DNA of 10,061 nucleotides from an uncultured Pseudomonadota bacterium. GTDB taxonomy: Bacteria; Desulfobacterota_B; Binatia; UBA9968. This document shows, piece after piece, positions 1 to 6,919 of the stretch; position 1 is the first letter of the stretch, and each line of letters starts with the position of its first letter. A program made the position numbers and the translations under genes. Location: positions 1-10,061 of the forward strand of contig CAMLCX010000147.1 in NCBI GenBank assembly GCA_946478635.1, read 5' to 3'. The notes below the pieces were generated by a model that saw only the letters and a program-made list of their open reading frames with translations, searched no databases and had not been told where the DNA came from.

Positions 1-1203
1 GAGCGCAGCGCCACCGGAGCGGAAGTGCAAAAGATGCGCGGCTTGGTGTTAGACGCGATGGAAGGCGGCGCTTTGGGGATGTCGACGAATCGCAACGACC
101 GCCACATGCGCGAGGACGGCAAGCCGGTGGCGAGCCGCCTGGCGGACGATGAGGAATTCTACGCGCTTTGCGACGTGTTGGCCGAGCGCAATGCCGGTGT
201 CATCGAAACCATTTTGGGGCGCAACAAGATCGAGCATTTCAAATGGTACCACGACCTGGCCAAGCGCACGCAGCGGCCGATTCTCTGGCAAAGCTTACAG
301 CACCGCTGGGCCGAGCCCAATCTCTGGCGCGAACAGCTGGAAGCCGTCGAGCCGATCTTCAAGGCCGGCTATCAAGCCTACGGTTTATCGCACACGGTGC
401 CGCTGGTGCGCCACTTTACGCTTAAAGACTGCCAGATCTTCGACGAGTTTCCGACCTGGAAAAATCTCATGTTCCTGCCGGTTGAAGTGCGCAAGCAGGC
501 CTTCGCCGATGCCGATACGCGGCAAAAACTACAGGCCGAACTGAACGATTCGCGGCCGACCAACTTTCATAAACGCTGGGACATTCCGAAAGTGGAAAAG
601 ACTTTCAAGCCACAAAATCAAAAATACGTAGGCAAAACCCTCGCCGAACTGGCTGCCATGCGCAACCAGGCGCCGCTGGATGCGTTCCTCGATCTCGCCC
701 TGGACGAGGATTTGGAAACAATTTTTTGGAACGCCAACAACGGCGGCGATTGGAATGCCATGGGAGAGATCTTGCGGAGCCCCTATGTCCTTATCGGCAC
801 ATCGGACGCCGGCGCGCACGTGCTGTTCGGCGCGGACTTCGGCTATGGCACGATATTGCTAGGGCTGTGGGTGCGCGAGCGACAGGTGATGACGCTCGAG
901 CAGGCGATTCACAAACTGACTTTTCATCCGGCCTCGATCTTCGGCCTCCAGGGCCGTGGTTTGTTGCGTTCCGGTTACGCCGCGGACATGGCGATTTTCG
1001 ATCCCAAGACGGTTAACGCCGAGGAGCCGGAATGGGCCAACGATTTTCCAGCGAATACCAAACGAATGGTCCAGCGCTCGGTGGGCATGCATTACACCGT
1101 TGTTAACGGCACCGTCATTAATGACCGGGGCCGGATGACCGGCGATCTGCCGGGCCAAGTGCTGCGTGGTCCGCTCTATCGCCAACAGAAAGCCGCGGCT
1201 TAA
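1..1203 (+). CDS. N-acyl-D-amino-acid deacylase-like amidohydrolase (family 3), 5' end cut by window
   Basis: The reading frame is open from base 1, so the gene starts left of the window; the GTG at 25 and the ATG at 34 are internal codons. About 400 residues are visible, whereas the family is usually 500-580 residues, so the N-terminal part with the first metal-binding histidines (HxH) is missing. Counting from codon 25, the family-like segment GALGMSTNR lies at 15-23 and GTSDAGAH at 258-265, where the Asp corresponds to the catalytic/metal Asp of D-aminoacylases. The C-terminal beta-sandwich is seen as SGYAADMAIFDP, VVNGTVIND and GQVLRGP. Family members hydrolyse N-acylated D-amino acids or related amides with bound Zn in the cytoplasm; the substrate here cannot be read from the sequence. 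It ends naturally (TAA) 3 bases before a Rieske gene in the same frame, probably one operon. Another amidohydrolase-3 specificity is possible. Confidence 0.85.
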   Translation, partial: ERSATGAEVQKMRGLVLDAMEGGALGMSTNRNDRHMREDGKPVASRLADDEEFYALCDVLAERNAGVIETILGRNKIEHFKWYHDLAKRTQRPILWQSLQHRWAEPNLWREQLEAVEPIFKAGYQAYGLSHTVPLVRHFTLKDCQIFDEFPTWKNLMFLPVEVRKQAFADADTRQKLQAELNDSRPTNFHKRWDIPKVEKTFKPQNQKYVGKTLAELAAMRNQAPLDAFLDLALDEDLETIFWNANNGGDWNAMGEILRSPYVLIGTSDAGAHVLFGADFGYGTILLGLWVRERQVMTLEQAIHKLTFHPASIFGLQGRGLLRSGYAADMAIFDPKTVNAEEPEWANDFPANTKRMVQRSVGMHYTVVNGTVINDRGRMTGDLPGQVLRGPLYRQQKAAA

Positions 1204-1206
1204 GAC

Positions 1207-1530
1207 GTGGGGGTCAGTTATATTTCCGTTGCCCGCGTGGGTGAGTTAAGCCCCGGCACCATGAAAGAAGTTGACCTCGGCGGACGCCAGGTCCTCTTGA
1301 CGTTCGTCGAGGGCAAATATTTTGCGTTCTCCAGAACCTGCCCGCACGAAGAGGCGGATCTCAAAACCGCCGGACAGCTGCTCGACGGCGGATTGCTGCG
1401 CTGTAACAATCATAGTTACTGCTACGACCTCAAGTCCGGCGAGTGCACGTTGCCCAAGGGCGCGGCGCCATTGACCGTTCTGCCTGCCGAAGAGAGAGGC
1501 GAAGAAATTTGCATCCGCCTCGAGTGGTAA
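1207..1530 (+). CDS. Rieske [2Fe-2S] ferredoxin-like protein
   Basis: A 107-residue single-domain protein. The two cluster-binding motifs are C45-P-H47 and C66-N-N-H69, giving the Cys2-His2 ligand set of a Rieske centre, followed by YDLKSGE, the usual strand after the cluster. Proteins of this size act as soluble electron carriers or as ferredoxin subunits of aromatic-ring or other oxygenases. The second motif is atypical: Rieske ferredoxins usually have CPxHGxxF, while here Asn-Asn replaces the Pro/aromatic pair and Ser replaces the Gly after the His, so redox potential or cluster exposure may differ. Start choice: GTG at 1207 keeps the first strand (YISVARVGEL); the ATG at 1261 would remove it. 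There is no clear Shine-Dalgarno, so translation probably depends on re-initiation after the upstream amidohydrolase. No reductase or oxygenase partner is visible in the window. Confidence 0.85.
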   Translation: MGVSYISVARVGELSPGTMKEVDLGGRQVLLTFVEGKYFAFSRTCPHEEADLKTAGQLLDGGLLRCNNHSYCYDLKSGECTLPKGAAPLTVLPAEERGEEICIRLEW

Positions 1531-1576
1531 CGGAGTCCATACCGGCGGCTTCCCCCCGGTACACGAGCCCGCTCTA

Positions 1577-1597
1577 CGCCCGGCTTGCTGCCGGGCG
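1577..1597 (+). other. GC-rich hairpin in the Rieske-TraB gap
   Basis: In the 183-base gap between the Rieske and TraB/GumN genes there is a perfect 8-bp inverted repeat, CGCCCGGC and GCCGGGCG, around a 5-base loop. A second, weaker hairpin with 6-bp arms (TACCGG / CCGGTA) lies at 1540-1561. Neither is followed directly by a T run (the nearest is GATTTT about 15 bases further), so this is not a textbook intrinsic terminator. It may still separate the two transcription units or stabilise the 3' end of the first. I see no small gene or convincing promoter in the remainder of this gap. Confidence 0.45.
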
Positions 1598-1713
1598 CCT
1601 GCCGCGTGAGTGATTTTCCGCCGACTCTGGCCAACTTGCTCAGGAAAGGGTAAATTTTCCTTCAGTCGCTCAATGGCGTCATCACCACCCGCGCATTGAC
1701 AATTCCAATCGAT

Positions 1714-2646
1714 ATGGCAATTCCAAATCCGGCCGTTGCTTCGAAGCGAGTTCCGACCCAGGTGAAACGCCCGGCGAGGCTCGTCCTCGCGCTACTTGCA
1801 TTGATTGCGTGGAGCGCGTCCTCGCGCGCGGTCGTTGCACAGGAGAAAAGTCTCCTCTGGCAAGTGAGTCGCGATGAGAAGAGTATTTTTCTTCTGGGTT
1901 CGATCCATTATTTGCGCAAGGAGAATTACCCGCTTAACCCGGCCATTCTGAACGCCTTCGATGCAAGCAAAAGGCTCGTCTTGGAGATTGATCTGAACAG
2001 CACGTCTGCGGAATCCGCGCAGCGTGTCACCCTGGAGAAGGCAATCTATCGCGACGGCACGTCCCTGGCGCAAAATATCAGCGAGGAGACGTATCGGCTG
2101 GCAGCGCGGCGCGCCAACGAGCTGGGTCTCGATATGCGCATCCTCAACCCCATGAAACCCTGGTTCGCGGCTCTCACGATGGTCGCGATCAAACTGCAGC
2201 AGATGGGCTTGGACTCAAGGTTCGGAGTCGATCGCTACTTGGCGGAGCGAGCCAAGGGCAGTGGCAAACCCACAGCCGGGCTGGAGACTTTGGAATTCCA
2301 ATTGAGCTTGTTCGATCAGTTGTCGAACCGCGAGCAGGAAATGATGCTGCGCGAGACCGTCGGAGAATTGGAGCGACTGGACAAGGACATCAACGATATC
2401 GTGAAATCCTGGTTCAAGGGCGACGGGGAACAGTTGGCCGGTCTGATGCTGGGGGGAATGCGGGAATACCCCGAACTCTATCAGAAGATTCTCGTCGAGC
2501 GAAATCGCCGCTGGGTGGGTGAGATTGAAAGATTAGTGCAACAGGGGAGCGGCGCCATGGTCGTGGTCGGGGCGGCGCATTTGCTGGGCAAGGACAGCGT
2601 GGTCGAAATGTTAAGAGAAAAAGGTTACGGCGTGGAGCAAAAATAA
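1714..2646 (+). CDS. TraB/GumN family protein, exported
   Basis: A 310-residue protein. The ATG at 1714 is chosen over an in-frame TTG at 1696 because it gives a normal signal peptide: basic residues up to R22, hydrophobic stretch 23-35, and a likely cleavage site after AVVA at 42. The mature part shows the hallmarks of the TraB/PrgY/GumN family (PF01963): FLLGSIHYL near 59-67, LVLEIDL near 88-94, and a C-terminal GAAHLLG at 286-292 followed by a helix and a final strand. The two GxxH motifs plus the Glu are the proposed active-site residues shared with Tiki-type metalloproteases. Members are implicated in peptide-pheromone shutdown or are uncharacterised; the substrate is unknown here. It would act outside the cytoplasmic membrane. 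Its stop overlaps the start of the CBS gene (TAATG), indicating translational coupling. No clear Shine-Dalgarno precedes the ATG. Confidence 0.85.
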   Translation: MAIPNPAVASKRVPTQVKRPARLVLALLALIAWSASSRAVVAQEKSLLWQVSRDEKSIFLLGSIHYLRKENYPLNPAILNAFDASKRLVLEIDLNSTSAESAQRVTLEKAIYRDGTSLAQNISEETYRLAARRANELGLDMRILNPMKPWFAALTMVAIKLQQMGLDSRFGVDRYLAERAKGSGKPTAGLETLEFQLSLFDQLSNREQEMMLRETVGELERLDKDINDIVKSWFKGDGEQLAGLMLGGMREYPELYQKILVERNRRWVGEIERLVQQGSGAMVVVGAAHLLGKDSVVEMLREKGYGVEQK

Positions 2647-3158
2647 TGGCTGAGAAAAAACCCGACAAGAAACCCGTCTCTGTGTCGGATTGGATGACCG
2701 AGGAAGTGCTGGCGGTCGAAACCTTCGACAGTATCGCCATAGCGCGGCAATTGATCGCGAAACATCGGGTCAACCAACTGCCCGTGCTGGATAACGACAC
2801 CTTAGTCGGTATCGTCACCGATCGCGATATCCGCGACGCCTATCCGACGAGCCTGATGATCAATCGCACCGAAGAAATCGACCGGTTTGCCGACAAAGTC
2901 ACGGTGGAAGCCGTGATGACCCATGATGTATTCATCGTGCAGCCGGAGACCCTTCTGATGACGGCCGTCGGGCTCTTGCGCCGCCACAGAATCGGCTCTT
3001 TGCCCGTGGTGAAGAACAAAAAACTCGTCGGCATCATCACGCGGAGCGACATTCTCGACTTTGTCCTGCGCGGCGAGAAAAACAGCGGGCGCAAACCGCT
3101 CAAACGGTCCGCCCATCCCCAGCCGGCCGGTAAGAGAAAAAAAGCGCAACCGAAGTAG
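2646..3158 (+). CDS. Tandem CBS-domain protein
   Basis: A 170-residue stand-alone CBS pair. CBS1 covers about residues 12-68 (VSDWMTEEV, QLPVLDNDTLVGIVTDRD) and CBS2 about 87-142 (VEAVMTHDV, SLPVVKNKKLVGIITRSD). Each contains the typical DxMT start and GIVT/IxDR-SD end, which in CBS families line the nucleotide (AMP/ATP/SAM)-binding cleft. The tail from 145 to 170 is rich in Lys and Arg and probably disordered. No catalytic or DNA-binding domain is attached, so it is likely a small energy- or nucleotide-sensing regulator acting on a partner. The ATG overlaps the TraB stop by one base and has GGAG 8 bases upstream (2634-2637). The YajQ gene follows after 33 bases, so the three genes are probably co-transcribed. 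Confidence 0.9.
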   Translation: MAEKKPDKKPVSVSDWMTEEVLAVETFDSIAIARQLIAKHRVNQLPVLDNDTLVGIVTDRDIRDAYPTSLMINRTEEIDRFADKVTVEAVMTHDVFIVQPETLLMTAVGLLRRHRIGSLPVVKNKKLVGIITRSDILDFVLRGEKNSGRKPLKRSAHPQPAGKRKKAQPK

Positions 3159-3191
3159 CTCAAGATACATTCAATCCAGGGAGATCGAGCA

Positions 3192-3683
3192 ATGCCGTCC
3201 TTCGATATCGTCAGCCGGGTCGATTTTCAGGAAATCGATAACGCGGTCAATATCACCAAGAAAGCAATTCTGTCGCGCTATGATTTTCGTAACTCCAAAA
3301 CCGAGATCACGCTCGACAAAAAAGAAAAGAAGATTCAAGTGACGACCGAAGATGATATGAAGCTGCGCGCGGTGCAGGATTCGCTGGTTGAGAATCTGGT
3401 CAAGCGCAAAGTCGACCGAAAGTTTCTGGAGCTCAAGCAAGCCGAACCGGCAGCCCATGGCATGATCCAGCGCGAGCTGGCGATCAAAGAAGGGGTCGAC
3501 TCGGATACCGCTCGGAACATCGTCAAAATGATCAAAGACCGCAAACTCAAAGTGCAGGCCGCGATTCAGGACAATCAAGTGCGCGTTACGGGGAAGAAGA
3601 TCGACGACCTGCAGGAAGTAATACAACTCCTGCGCGGCAGCCCCATGCCAATTCCATTGCAGTTCATCAACATGCAGCGGTAA
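3192..3683 (+). CDS. yajQ: YajQ family nucleotide / cyclic-di-GMP-binding protein
   Basis: A full-length (163 residues) YajQ/DUF520 protein. The N-terminal signature MPSFDIVSRVDFQEIDNA is nearly invariant in the family, as are AILSRYDFRNSK at 25-36 and the C-terminal GSPMPIPLQFINMQR. The fold is two RRM-like alpha-beta domains. Xanthomonas and Pseudomonas members bind cyclic-di-GMP and act with a transcription regulator; the Haemophilus protein binds nucleic acid or nucleotides, so ligand specificity here is inferred. The start is supported by AGGGAG at 3178-3183, 8 bases before the ATG. It sits between a CBS-domain gene and msrB in a same-strand run, and no LysR-type partner is visible in the window. 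Confidence 0.95.
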   Translation: MPSFDIVSRVDFQEIDNAVNITKKAILSRYDFRNSKTEITLDKKEKKIQVTTEDDMKLRAVQDSLVENLVKRKVDRKFLELKQAEPAAHGMIQRELAIKEGVDSDTARNIVKMIKDRKLKVQAAIQDNQVRVTGKKIDDLQEVIQLLRGSPMPIPLQFINMQR

Positions 3684-3711
3684 TTGCCGGTCGCTGCGAA
3701 ACTAAACTCAC

Positions 3712-3717
3712 GAGGAG
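3712..3717 (+). promoter_or_regulatory. Strong Shine-Dalgarno of msrB
   Basis: GAGGAG lies 6 bases before the ATG at 3724 in the 40-base gap after yajQ. It is one of the clearest ribosome-binding sites in the window and fixes the msrB start. Confidence 0.75.
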
Positions 3718-3723
3718 CCCGAC

Positions 3724-4119
3724 ATGGAGAAAGTGAAAAAATCCGAAGAGGAGTGGAAGAAGGAGCTGAGCGGCGAGCAGTTTCAGGTTTGCCGAAGAAA
3801 GGGCACAGAGCGCGCGTTTACCGGACAGTACTGGGATCACCACGAAAAAGGGATGTATCGATGCGTCTGTTGCGGCAATGAGCTCTTCAGCTCGGAAACC
3901 AAATTTGACTCCGGCACCGGCTGGCCGAGTTTCTGGGCGCCGGCTTCAGAGGACAACGTGGCCAGCGAGCACGACAATAGCTTTATGATGCGGCGCACCG
4001 AAGTCATGTGCGGCAAATGCGACGCCCATCTCGGCCACGTCTTCGAAGACGGCCCGAAGCCGACGAATTTGCGCTACTGCATCAATTCGGCGTCGTTAAA
4101 GTTCGACAAGGCAAAATAG
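3724..4119 (+). CDS. msrB: Peptide-methionine (R)-S-oxide reductase MsrB
   Basis: A complete 131-residue MsrB, which reduces the R epimer of methionine sulfoxide in proteins. Visible motifs: [19 protein letters not shown] at 27-45; structural Zn ligands C47/C50 and C96/C99 (CGKC); GTGWPSFW at 64-71; [21 protein letters not shown] around 102-121 with catalytic Cys C119. The resolving Cys common in MsrB (GCGWPSF) is Thr65 here. An unpaired C23 in the N-terminal segment [11 protein letters not shown] could be an alternative recycling Cys, as described for some other MsrBs; otherwise the enzyme is of 1-Cys type. No signal peptide is present, so it is cytoplasmic. A strong GAGGAG site precedes it, and the thioesterase gene follows 8 bases after its stop. 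Confidence 0.96.
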   Translation: MEKVKKSEEEWKKELSGEQFQVCRRKGTERAFTGQYWDHHEKGMYRCVCCGNELFSSETKFDSGTGWPSFWAPASEDNVASEHDNSFMMRRTEVMCGKCDAHLGHVFEDGPKPTNLRYCINSASLKFDKAK

Positions 4120-4127
4120 CTCGGCAC

Positions 4128-4583
4128 ATGAGCGATCTCGCTTTTCAGGACCAGGGCGCGGTTCGTCACTGCCACGGCTGCGGCGCGGACAACGAAAGAG
4201 GTCTGCGGATCAAAAGCTTTTGGGAAGGCGACGAAGCGGTGGCGATTTGGCGCGCCCAGCCACACCATTGCGGCGGCACGCCGGAGAATCTTAACGGTGG
4301 CATTATCGCTTCACTCATGGATTGCCATAGTCTCAATCTCGCCATTGCGGCTGCGTATCGGGCCGAACGGCGCGCCATCGGCAGCGCGCCGCGCATTGGC
4401 TATGTAACCGCCAACATCAATGTGTCCTTTTTGAAGCCGACGCCGATCCGGGAAGCCATCGAGCTGCGCGCGCGGATTACCAAGCTGGAAGGCAGAAAAG
4501 CCTGGGTGAGTTGCACCCTGAGCGCAGGCGGCGAAGTGCGGGCGACCGGCGAAGTGTTAGGGGTGCGGGTGGAATGGGACTGA
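4128..4583 (+). CDS. PaaI-like hotdog thioesterase
   Basis: A 151-residue single hotdog-fold protein. The N-terminal CHGCGADNERGLRIK (15-29) matches the CxxCGxDNPxGL opening of THEM4/PaaI-type acyl-CoA thioesterases. The hotdog helix is LNGGIIASLMDCHSLNLA near 55-72, with N56, G57-G58 and D65 at the positions of the catalytic region (usually HGG...D). The last strands are NINVSFLKPTPIREAIELRA and the Thr/Gly-rich end. Family members hydrolyse acyl-CoA thioesters; the acyl group is unknown. The ATG at 4128 is used because it gives the expected N-terminus; the same frame is open upstream only because it runs through the 3' part of msrB. Spacing of 8 bases to msrB suggests co-transcription. No strong Shine-Dalgarno is seen. 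Confidence 0.85.
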   Translation: MSDLAFQDQGAVRHCHGCGADNERGLRIKSFWEGDEAVAIWRAQPHHCGGTPENLNGGIIASLMDCHSLNLAIAAAYRAERRAIGSAPRIGYVTANINVSFLKPTPIREAIELRARITKLEGRKAWVSCTLSAGGEVRATGEVLGVRVEWD

Positions 4584-4590
4584 ATAACTT

Positions 4591-4673
4591 CCGGTTCAAT
4601 GTTCAAGGTTCAACGTTCAAGGCAGGAGGTGCAGCTCCTTTCGGCAATATTGAACATTTGAACTGTTGAACGG
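4591..4673. repeat. GTTCAA-heptad / TTGAAC-octad inverted repeat element
   Basis: The left arm carries four GTTCAA units starting at 4594, 4601, 4608 and 4615 (exact 7-base period: GTTCAAT, GTTCAAG, GTTCAAC, GTTCAAG). The right arm carries three inverted units TTGAAC at 4650, 4658 and 4666 (8-base period). The outer ends are inverted copies (CCGGTTCAA and TTGAACGG). The centre holds a small hairpin, AGGAG 4624-4628 and CTCCT 4635-4639. It lies between the thioesterase stop and the aldo/keto reductase start. A related copy occurs at 9693-9721. Its nature (small non-autonomous element, binding-site array or simple repeat) cannot be settled from one window. Confidence 0.75.
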
Positions 4674-4691
4674 TGATTCGACGGCTTTCTT

Positions 4692-5636
4692 ATGGAATAC
4701 ACAACTCTTGGGCGAACCGGATTGAAAGTAAGCGTCGCCGGATTGGGCTGCGGCGGGCCGAGCCGGCTCGGCATGCGCAACGACCCCCAGTCGACGAACC
4801 ACGCCATCGCGCTGGTCAAACAGGCGATCGATCTTGGCGTCAATTTTCTCGATACCGCGCAAAACTACGGGACCGAAGGGGTCATTGGCAAAGCGATCGC
4901 CGGCACGCCGCGCGACCGGCTAGTGATTTCGACGAAGAAAACGCTGCCGGGCGAAGATCATCCCAATCCGGAGGCCGAAGTGATCAACGGGCTTGAGCAA
5001 AGCTTGAAATTGATCGGCACGGACTACATTGACGTTTATCATCTGCACGGTGTGGAGCCGAAGGACGACGAGTTCGCCAAGAATCGTCTGATGCCGGCCA
5101 TGCGCCGGCTCAAAGAGCAGGGCAAAATTCGCTTCATCGGTGTTACCGAAGGCTTTGTCGTCGACTCGAAGCATAAGGTCTTGCAGGACGGTCTCAAAGA
5201 AGATTTGTGGGACGTGGTGATGGTCGGGTTTAGCCTGTTGAACCCCTCCGCACGGAACGCGGTTTTCCCGCTGACCCGGACGAATGGCACCGGCGTGCTC
5301 AATATGTTTGCCGTGCGCCGCGCTCTCAGCCAGCCTGAGCGATTAAGAGAAATGTGCGCGGAGCTAGTCGCAAATGGGAAGATCGGAAGGGATGCGCTGG
5401 ATGCCAACGATCCGCTGGGATTTCTGCTCAAAGATACTGATGTGACGACGATCCCGGAAGCGGCGTATCGCTTTTGCCGTCATGAGCCAGGGGTTGACGT
5501 GGTGCTCTTCGGAACCGGTAAACCCGATCACTTGAAAGAAAATATCGCCGCGATTTTGAAACCGCCTTTGCCGCAACCGGCGCTTGCCAAGCTTGAAAAG
5601 ATTTTTGGCGGCTTGGATCATCTGACGGGGAATTAA
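4692..5636 (+). CDS. Aldo/keto reductase
   Basis: A 314-residue NAD(P)H-dependent oxidoreductase of the AKR superfamily ((beta/alpha)8 barrel). The start YTTLGRTGLKVSVAGLGCGG is the classic AKR opening. The catalytic tetrad is present: D54 in FLDTAQNYG, Y59, K82 in ISTKK, and H119 in YHLHG. The next barrel strand is IRFIGVTEG, and the C-terminal cofactor segment is VDVVLFGTGKPDHLKENI. Substrate is not predictable; AKRs of this type reduce aldehydes, ketones or sugars in the cytoplasm. The ATG at 4692 gives the family N-terminus, although no Shine-Dalgarno is visible before it. It is separated from the upstream thioesterase gene by the GTTCAA element and faces a second AKR gene convergently. 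Confidence 0.93.
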   Translation: MEYTTLGRTGLKVSVAGLGCGGPSRLGMRNDPQSTNHAIALVKQAIDLGVNFLDTAQNYGTEGVIGKAIAGTPRDRLVISTKKTLPGEDHPNPEAEVINGLEQSLKLIGTDYIDVYHLHGVEPKDDEFAKNRLMPAMRRLKEQGKIRFIGVTEGFVVDSKHKVLQDGLKEDLWDVVMVGFSLLNPSARNAVFPLTRTNGTGVLNMFAVRRALSQPERLREMCAELVANGKIGRDALDANDPLGFLLKDTDVTTIPEAAYRFCRHEPGVDVVLFGTGKPDHLKENIAAILKPPLPQPALAKLEKIFGGLDHLTGN

Positions 5637-5777
5637 GTCGTTTCTTACAACTACACTGCCGTATTATTCGAGCTGTTCCCGTTCGATGTGACGCGCTAGC
5701 ATCCGAAGACGTTGCACCGATCCGTTTGCGCGAGCCTGTCAAACTCACAAGCAGCGTAATACAGACCTTCGCCGTCA

Positions 5778-5789
5778 CCTAAGTTTAGG
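5778..5789. repeat. Short palindrome between convergent AKR genes
   Basis: In the 167-base gap between the two convergent reductase genes, CCTAA and TTAGG flank a 2-base centre. It lies 15 bases past the stop of the minus-strand gene. There is no T run in either direction, so a terminator role is weak. Nothing else is recognisable in this gap. Confidence 0.3.
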
Positions 5790-5803
5790 CAGCGTGCAAC
5801 CGC

Positions 5804-6919
5804 TTATTTCGCTGCCGTCTCGAAAAGCTTCGAGTATTGCTCCCAGGGAGCGGGGGGTAGGCGCGCGGTTTTGAGGTTTTCCTCAACATGGCCGATCTGC
5901 TTCATACCCACCAGCGCCGTGGTGACGCCGGGGGTCGAGCGCACGAACTGAAGCGCGCGCTGGCCATCGGTATCCAGGCCGTAAAACGTATCGCAAATGA
6001 TATCGGGTAAGTTGTGCGTCAGTTGTCCTTGTAAGACTGATGCGCTGCACATCACGGCGATGTTGAGCGCCTGGGCGGCCGTGAGCAGGGTCGCACCTTT
6101 GCCATCCACTTGTTGGTTGACGCTTGACAAGGCCTCGCTCATGCCAAGATTGAGCGGCAGCTGAATAACTTTGAAGCGATGATCTTTGCCGCCGGCTTTC
6201 TCCGCCAGCGAAACGATTTGAGCGAGAGACAAATAATCTTTGGCATCCGCCGGATTGCGATAACCGTTCCAAGTCGCGGTGCCGTACATGCGAATCTTTC
6301 CGTCGGCTGCCGCCTGCTCGAATGCTTCGAACGCCTCGCTCAACCGGCTATCAAATTCCTGGCGCGTTACTTTTTCCAGCTGGAATTCCGGATTGTGCAC
6401 GTAATAGATATCGATGCATTCGACAGCGAGGTTGCGCAGGCTGCAGTCGAGCTGGTTGATCAGATAACGCGGCGTCATGCAGTGACATCCGCCCACGATT
6501 TCGGCGCCGGTCGCGAGTCCGGTGCCGACGTAAGTGCTGTCGAAGTAACTCCGCGAATCCTTCGGCGGATTACCATCGAAGGGCAAAAAGCCGCCTTTGG
6601 TGGCAATGACAATCTCCGCGCGATCGTAGCCCCGGCTTGCCAGTTCTTTTAGCGCCGCGCCGATGGCACGTTCGCTTCTCTGGCAGCGATAATTGATCGC
6701 GGTGTCAATAACATTGCAGCCCGATTCAACGGCGCGCACAATGGCTTGCCGGTACTGTTCGTCGGTGACGTCGTCGTGATTGCCCAGATAAGTGCCGATG
6801 CCAATGGACGACATCCACAGGCCGTGAGTCCAGCGAAAATGCTCCCGGGAAATTTTATCGGCGAAGCGTTTTCGATAACGGTCCGTGCCGTCCGCTGTTG
6901 CCGATCCACTAAGCTTCAT
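5804..6919 (-). CDS. Aldo/keto reductase, coupled to DoxX
   Basis: A 371-residue AKR. The ATG at 6919-6917 is chosen because it overlaps the DoxX stop as ATGA and because all recognisable sequence lies after it; the frame is open 219 bases further upstream only as a shadow inside the DoxX gene. Tetrad residues: D72 and Y77 in NVIDTAINYR, K108 in IATKGG, H175 in YYVHNPE. Between K108 and H175 there is a loop of about 40 residues with a CxC (GGCHCMTPRYL), typical of a larger AKR subfamily. The C-terminal cofactor-binding region is TTALVGMKQIGHVEENL. It is clearly different from the other AKR in this window, being longer and with this loop. The four-base overlap suggests its product is made with, and may work next to, the membrane protein DoxX. 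Substrate unknown. Confidence 0.93.
   Translation of the reverse strand: MKLSGSATADGTDRYRKRFADKISREHFRWTHGLWMSSIGIGTYLGNHDDVTDEQYRQAIVRAVESGCNVIDTAINYRCQRSERAIGAALKELASRGYDRAEIVIATKGGFLPFDGNPPKDSRSYFDSTYVGTGLATGAEIVGGCHCMTPRYLINQLDCSLRNLAVECIDIYYVHNPEFQLEKVTRQEFDSRLSEAFEAFEQAAADGKIRMYGTATWNGYRNPADAKDYLSLAQIVSLAEKAGGKDHRFKVIQLPLNLGMSEALSSVNQQVDGKGATLLTAAQALNIAVMCSASVLQGQLTHNLPDIICDTFYGLDTDGQRALQFVRSTPGVTTALVGMKQIGHVEENLKTARLPPAPWEQYSKLFETAAK

Noticed and set aside
1577..1597. Strong hairpin after the Rieske gene as an intrinsic terminator
   Set aside because: The stem is good but no T run follows it, so it is listed only as a hairpin.
1422..1634. Small minus-strand gene in the Rieske-TraB gap
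   Set aside because: Half of it is antisense to the Rieske gene and it has low-complexity content without a start signal.
1696..1716. TTGACA before the TraB gene as a -35 element
   Set aside because: The hexamer is consensus, but no -10-like sequence occurs 16-18 bases downstream, and that position would fall inside the coding sequence.
4008..4127. In-frame upstream extension of the thioesterase through the end of msrB
   Set aside because: The extension encodes an Arg-rich sequence in a different frame of the conserved MsrB C-terminus; the hotdog family N-terminus fits the ATG at 4128.
4594..4671. GTTCAA array as a CRISPR array
   Set aside because: Units are only 6-7 bases with no spacers, and no cas gene is present.
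6179..6652. 157-codon open frame on the plus strand opposite the second aldo/keto reductase
   Set aside because: Antisense to a gene with an intact catalytic tetrad; no recognisable domain and no ribosome-binding site, typical of GC-rich shadow frames.
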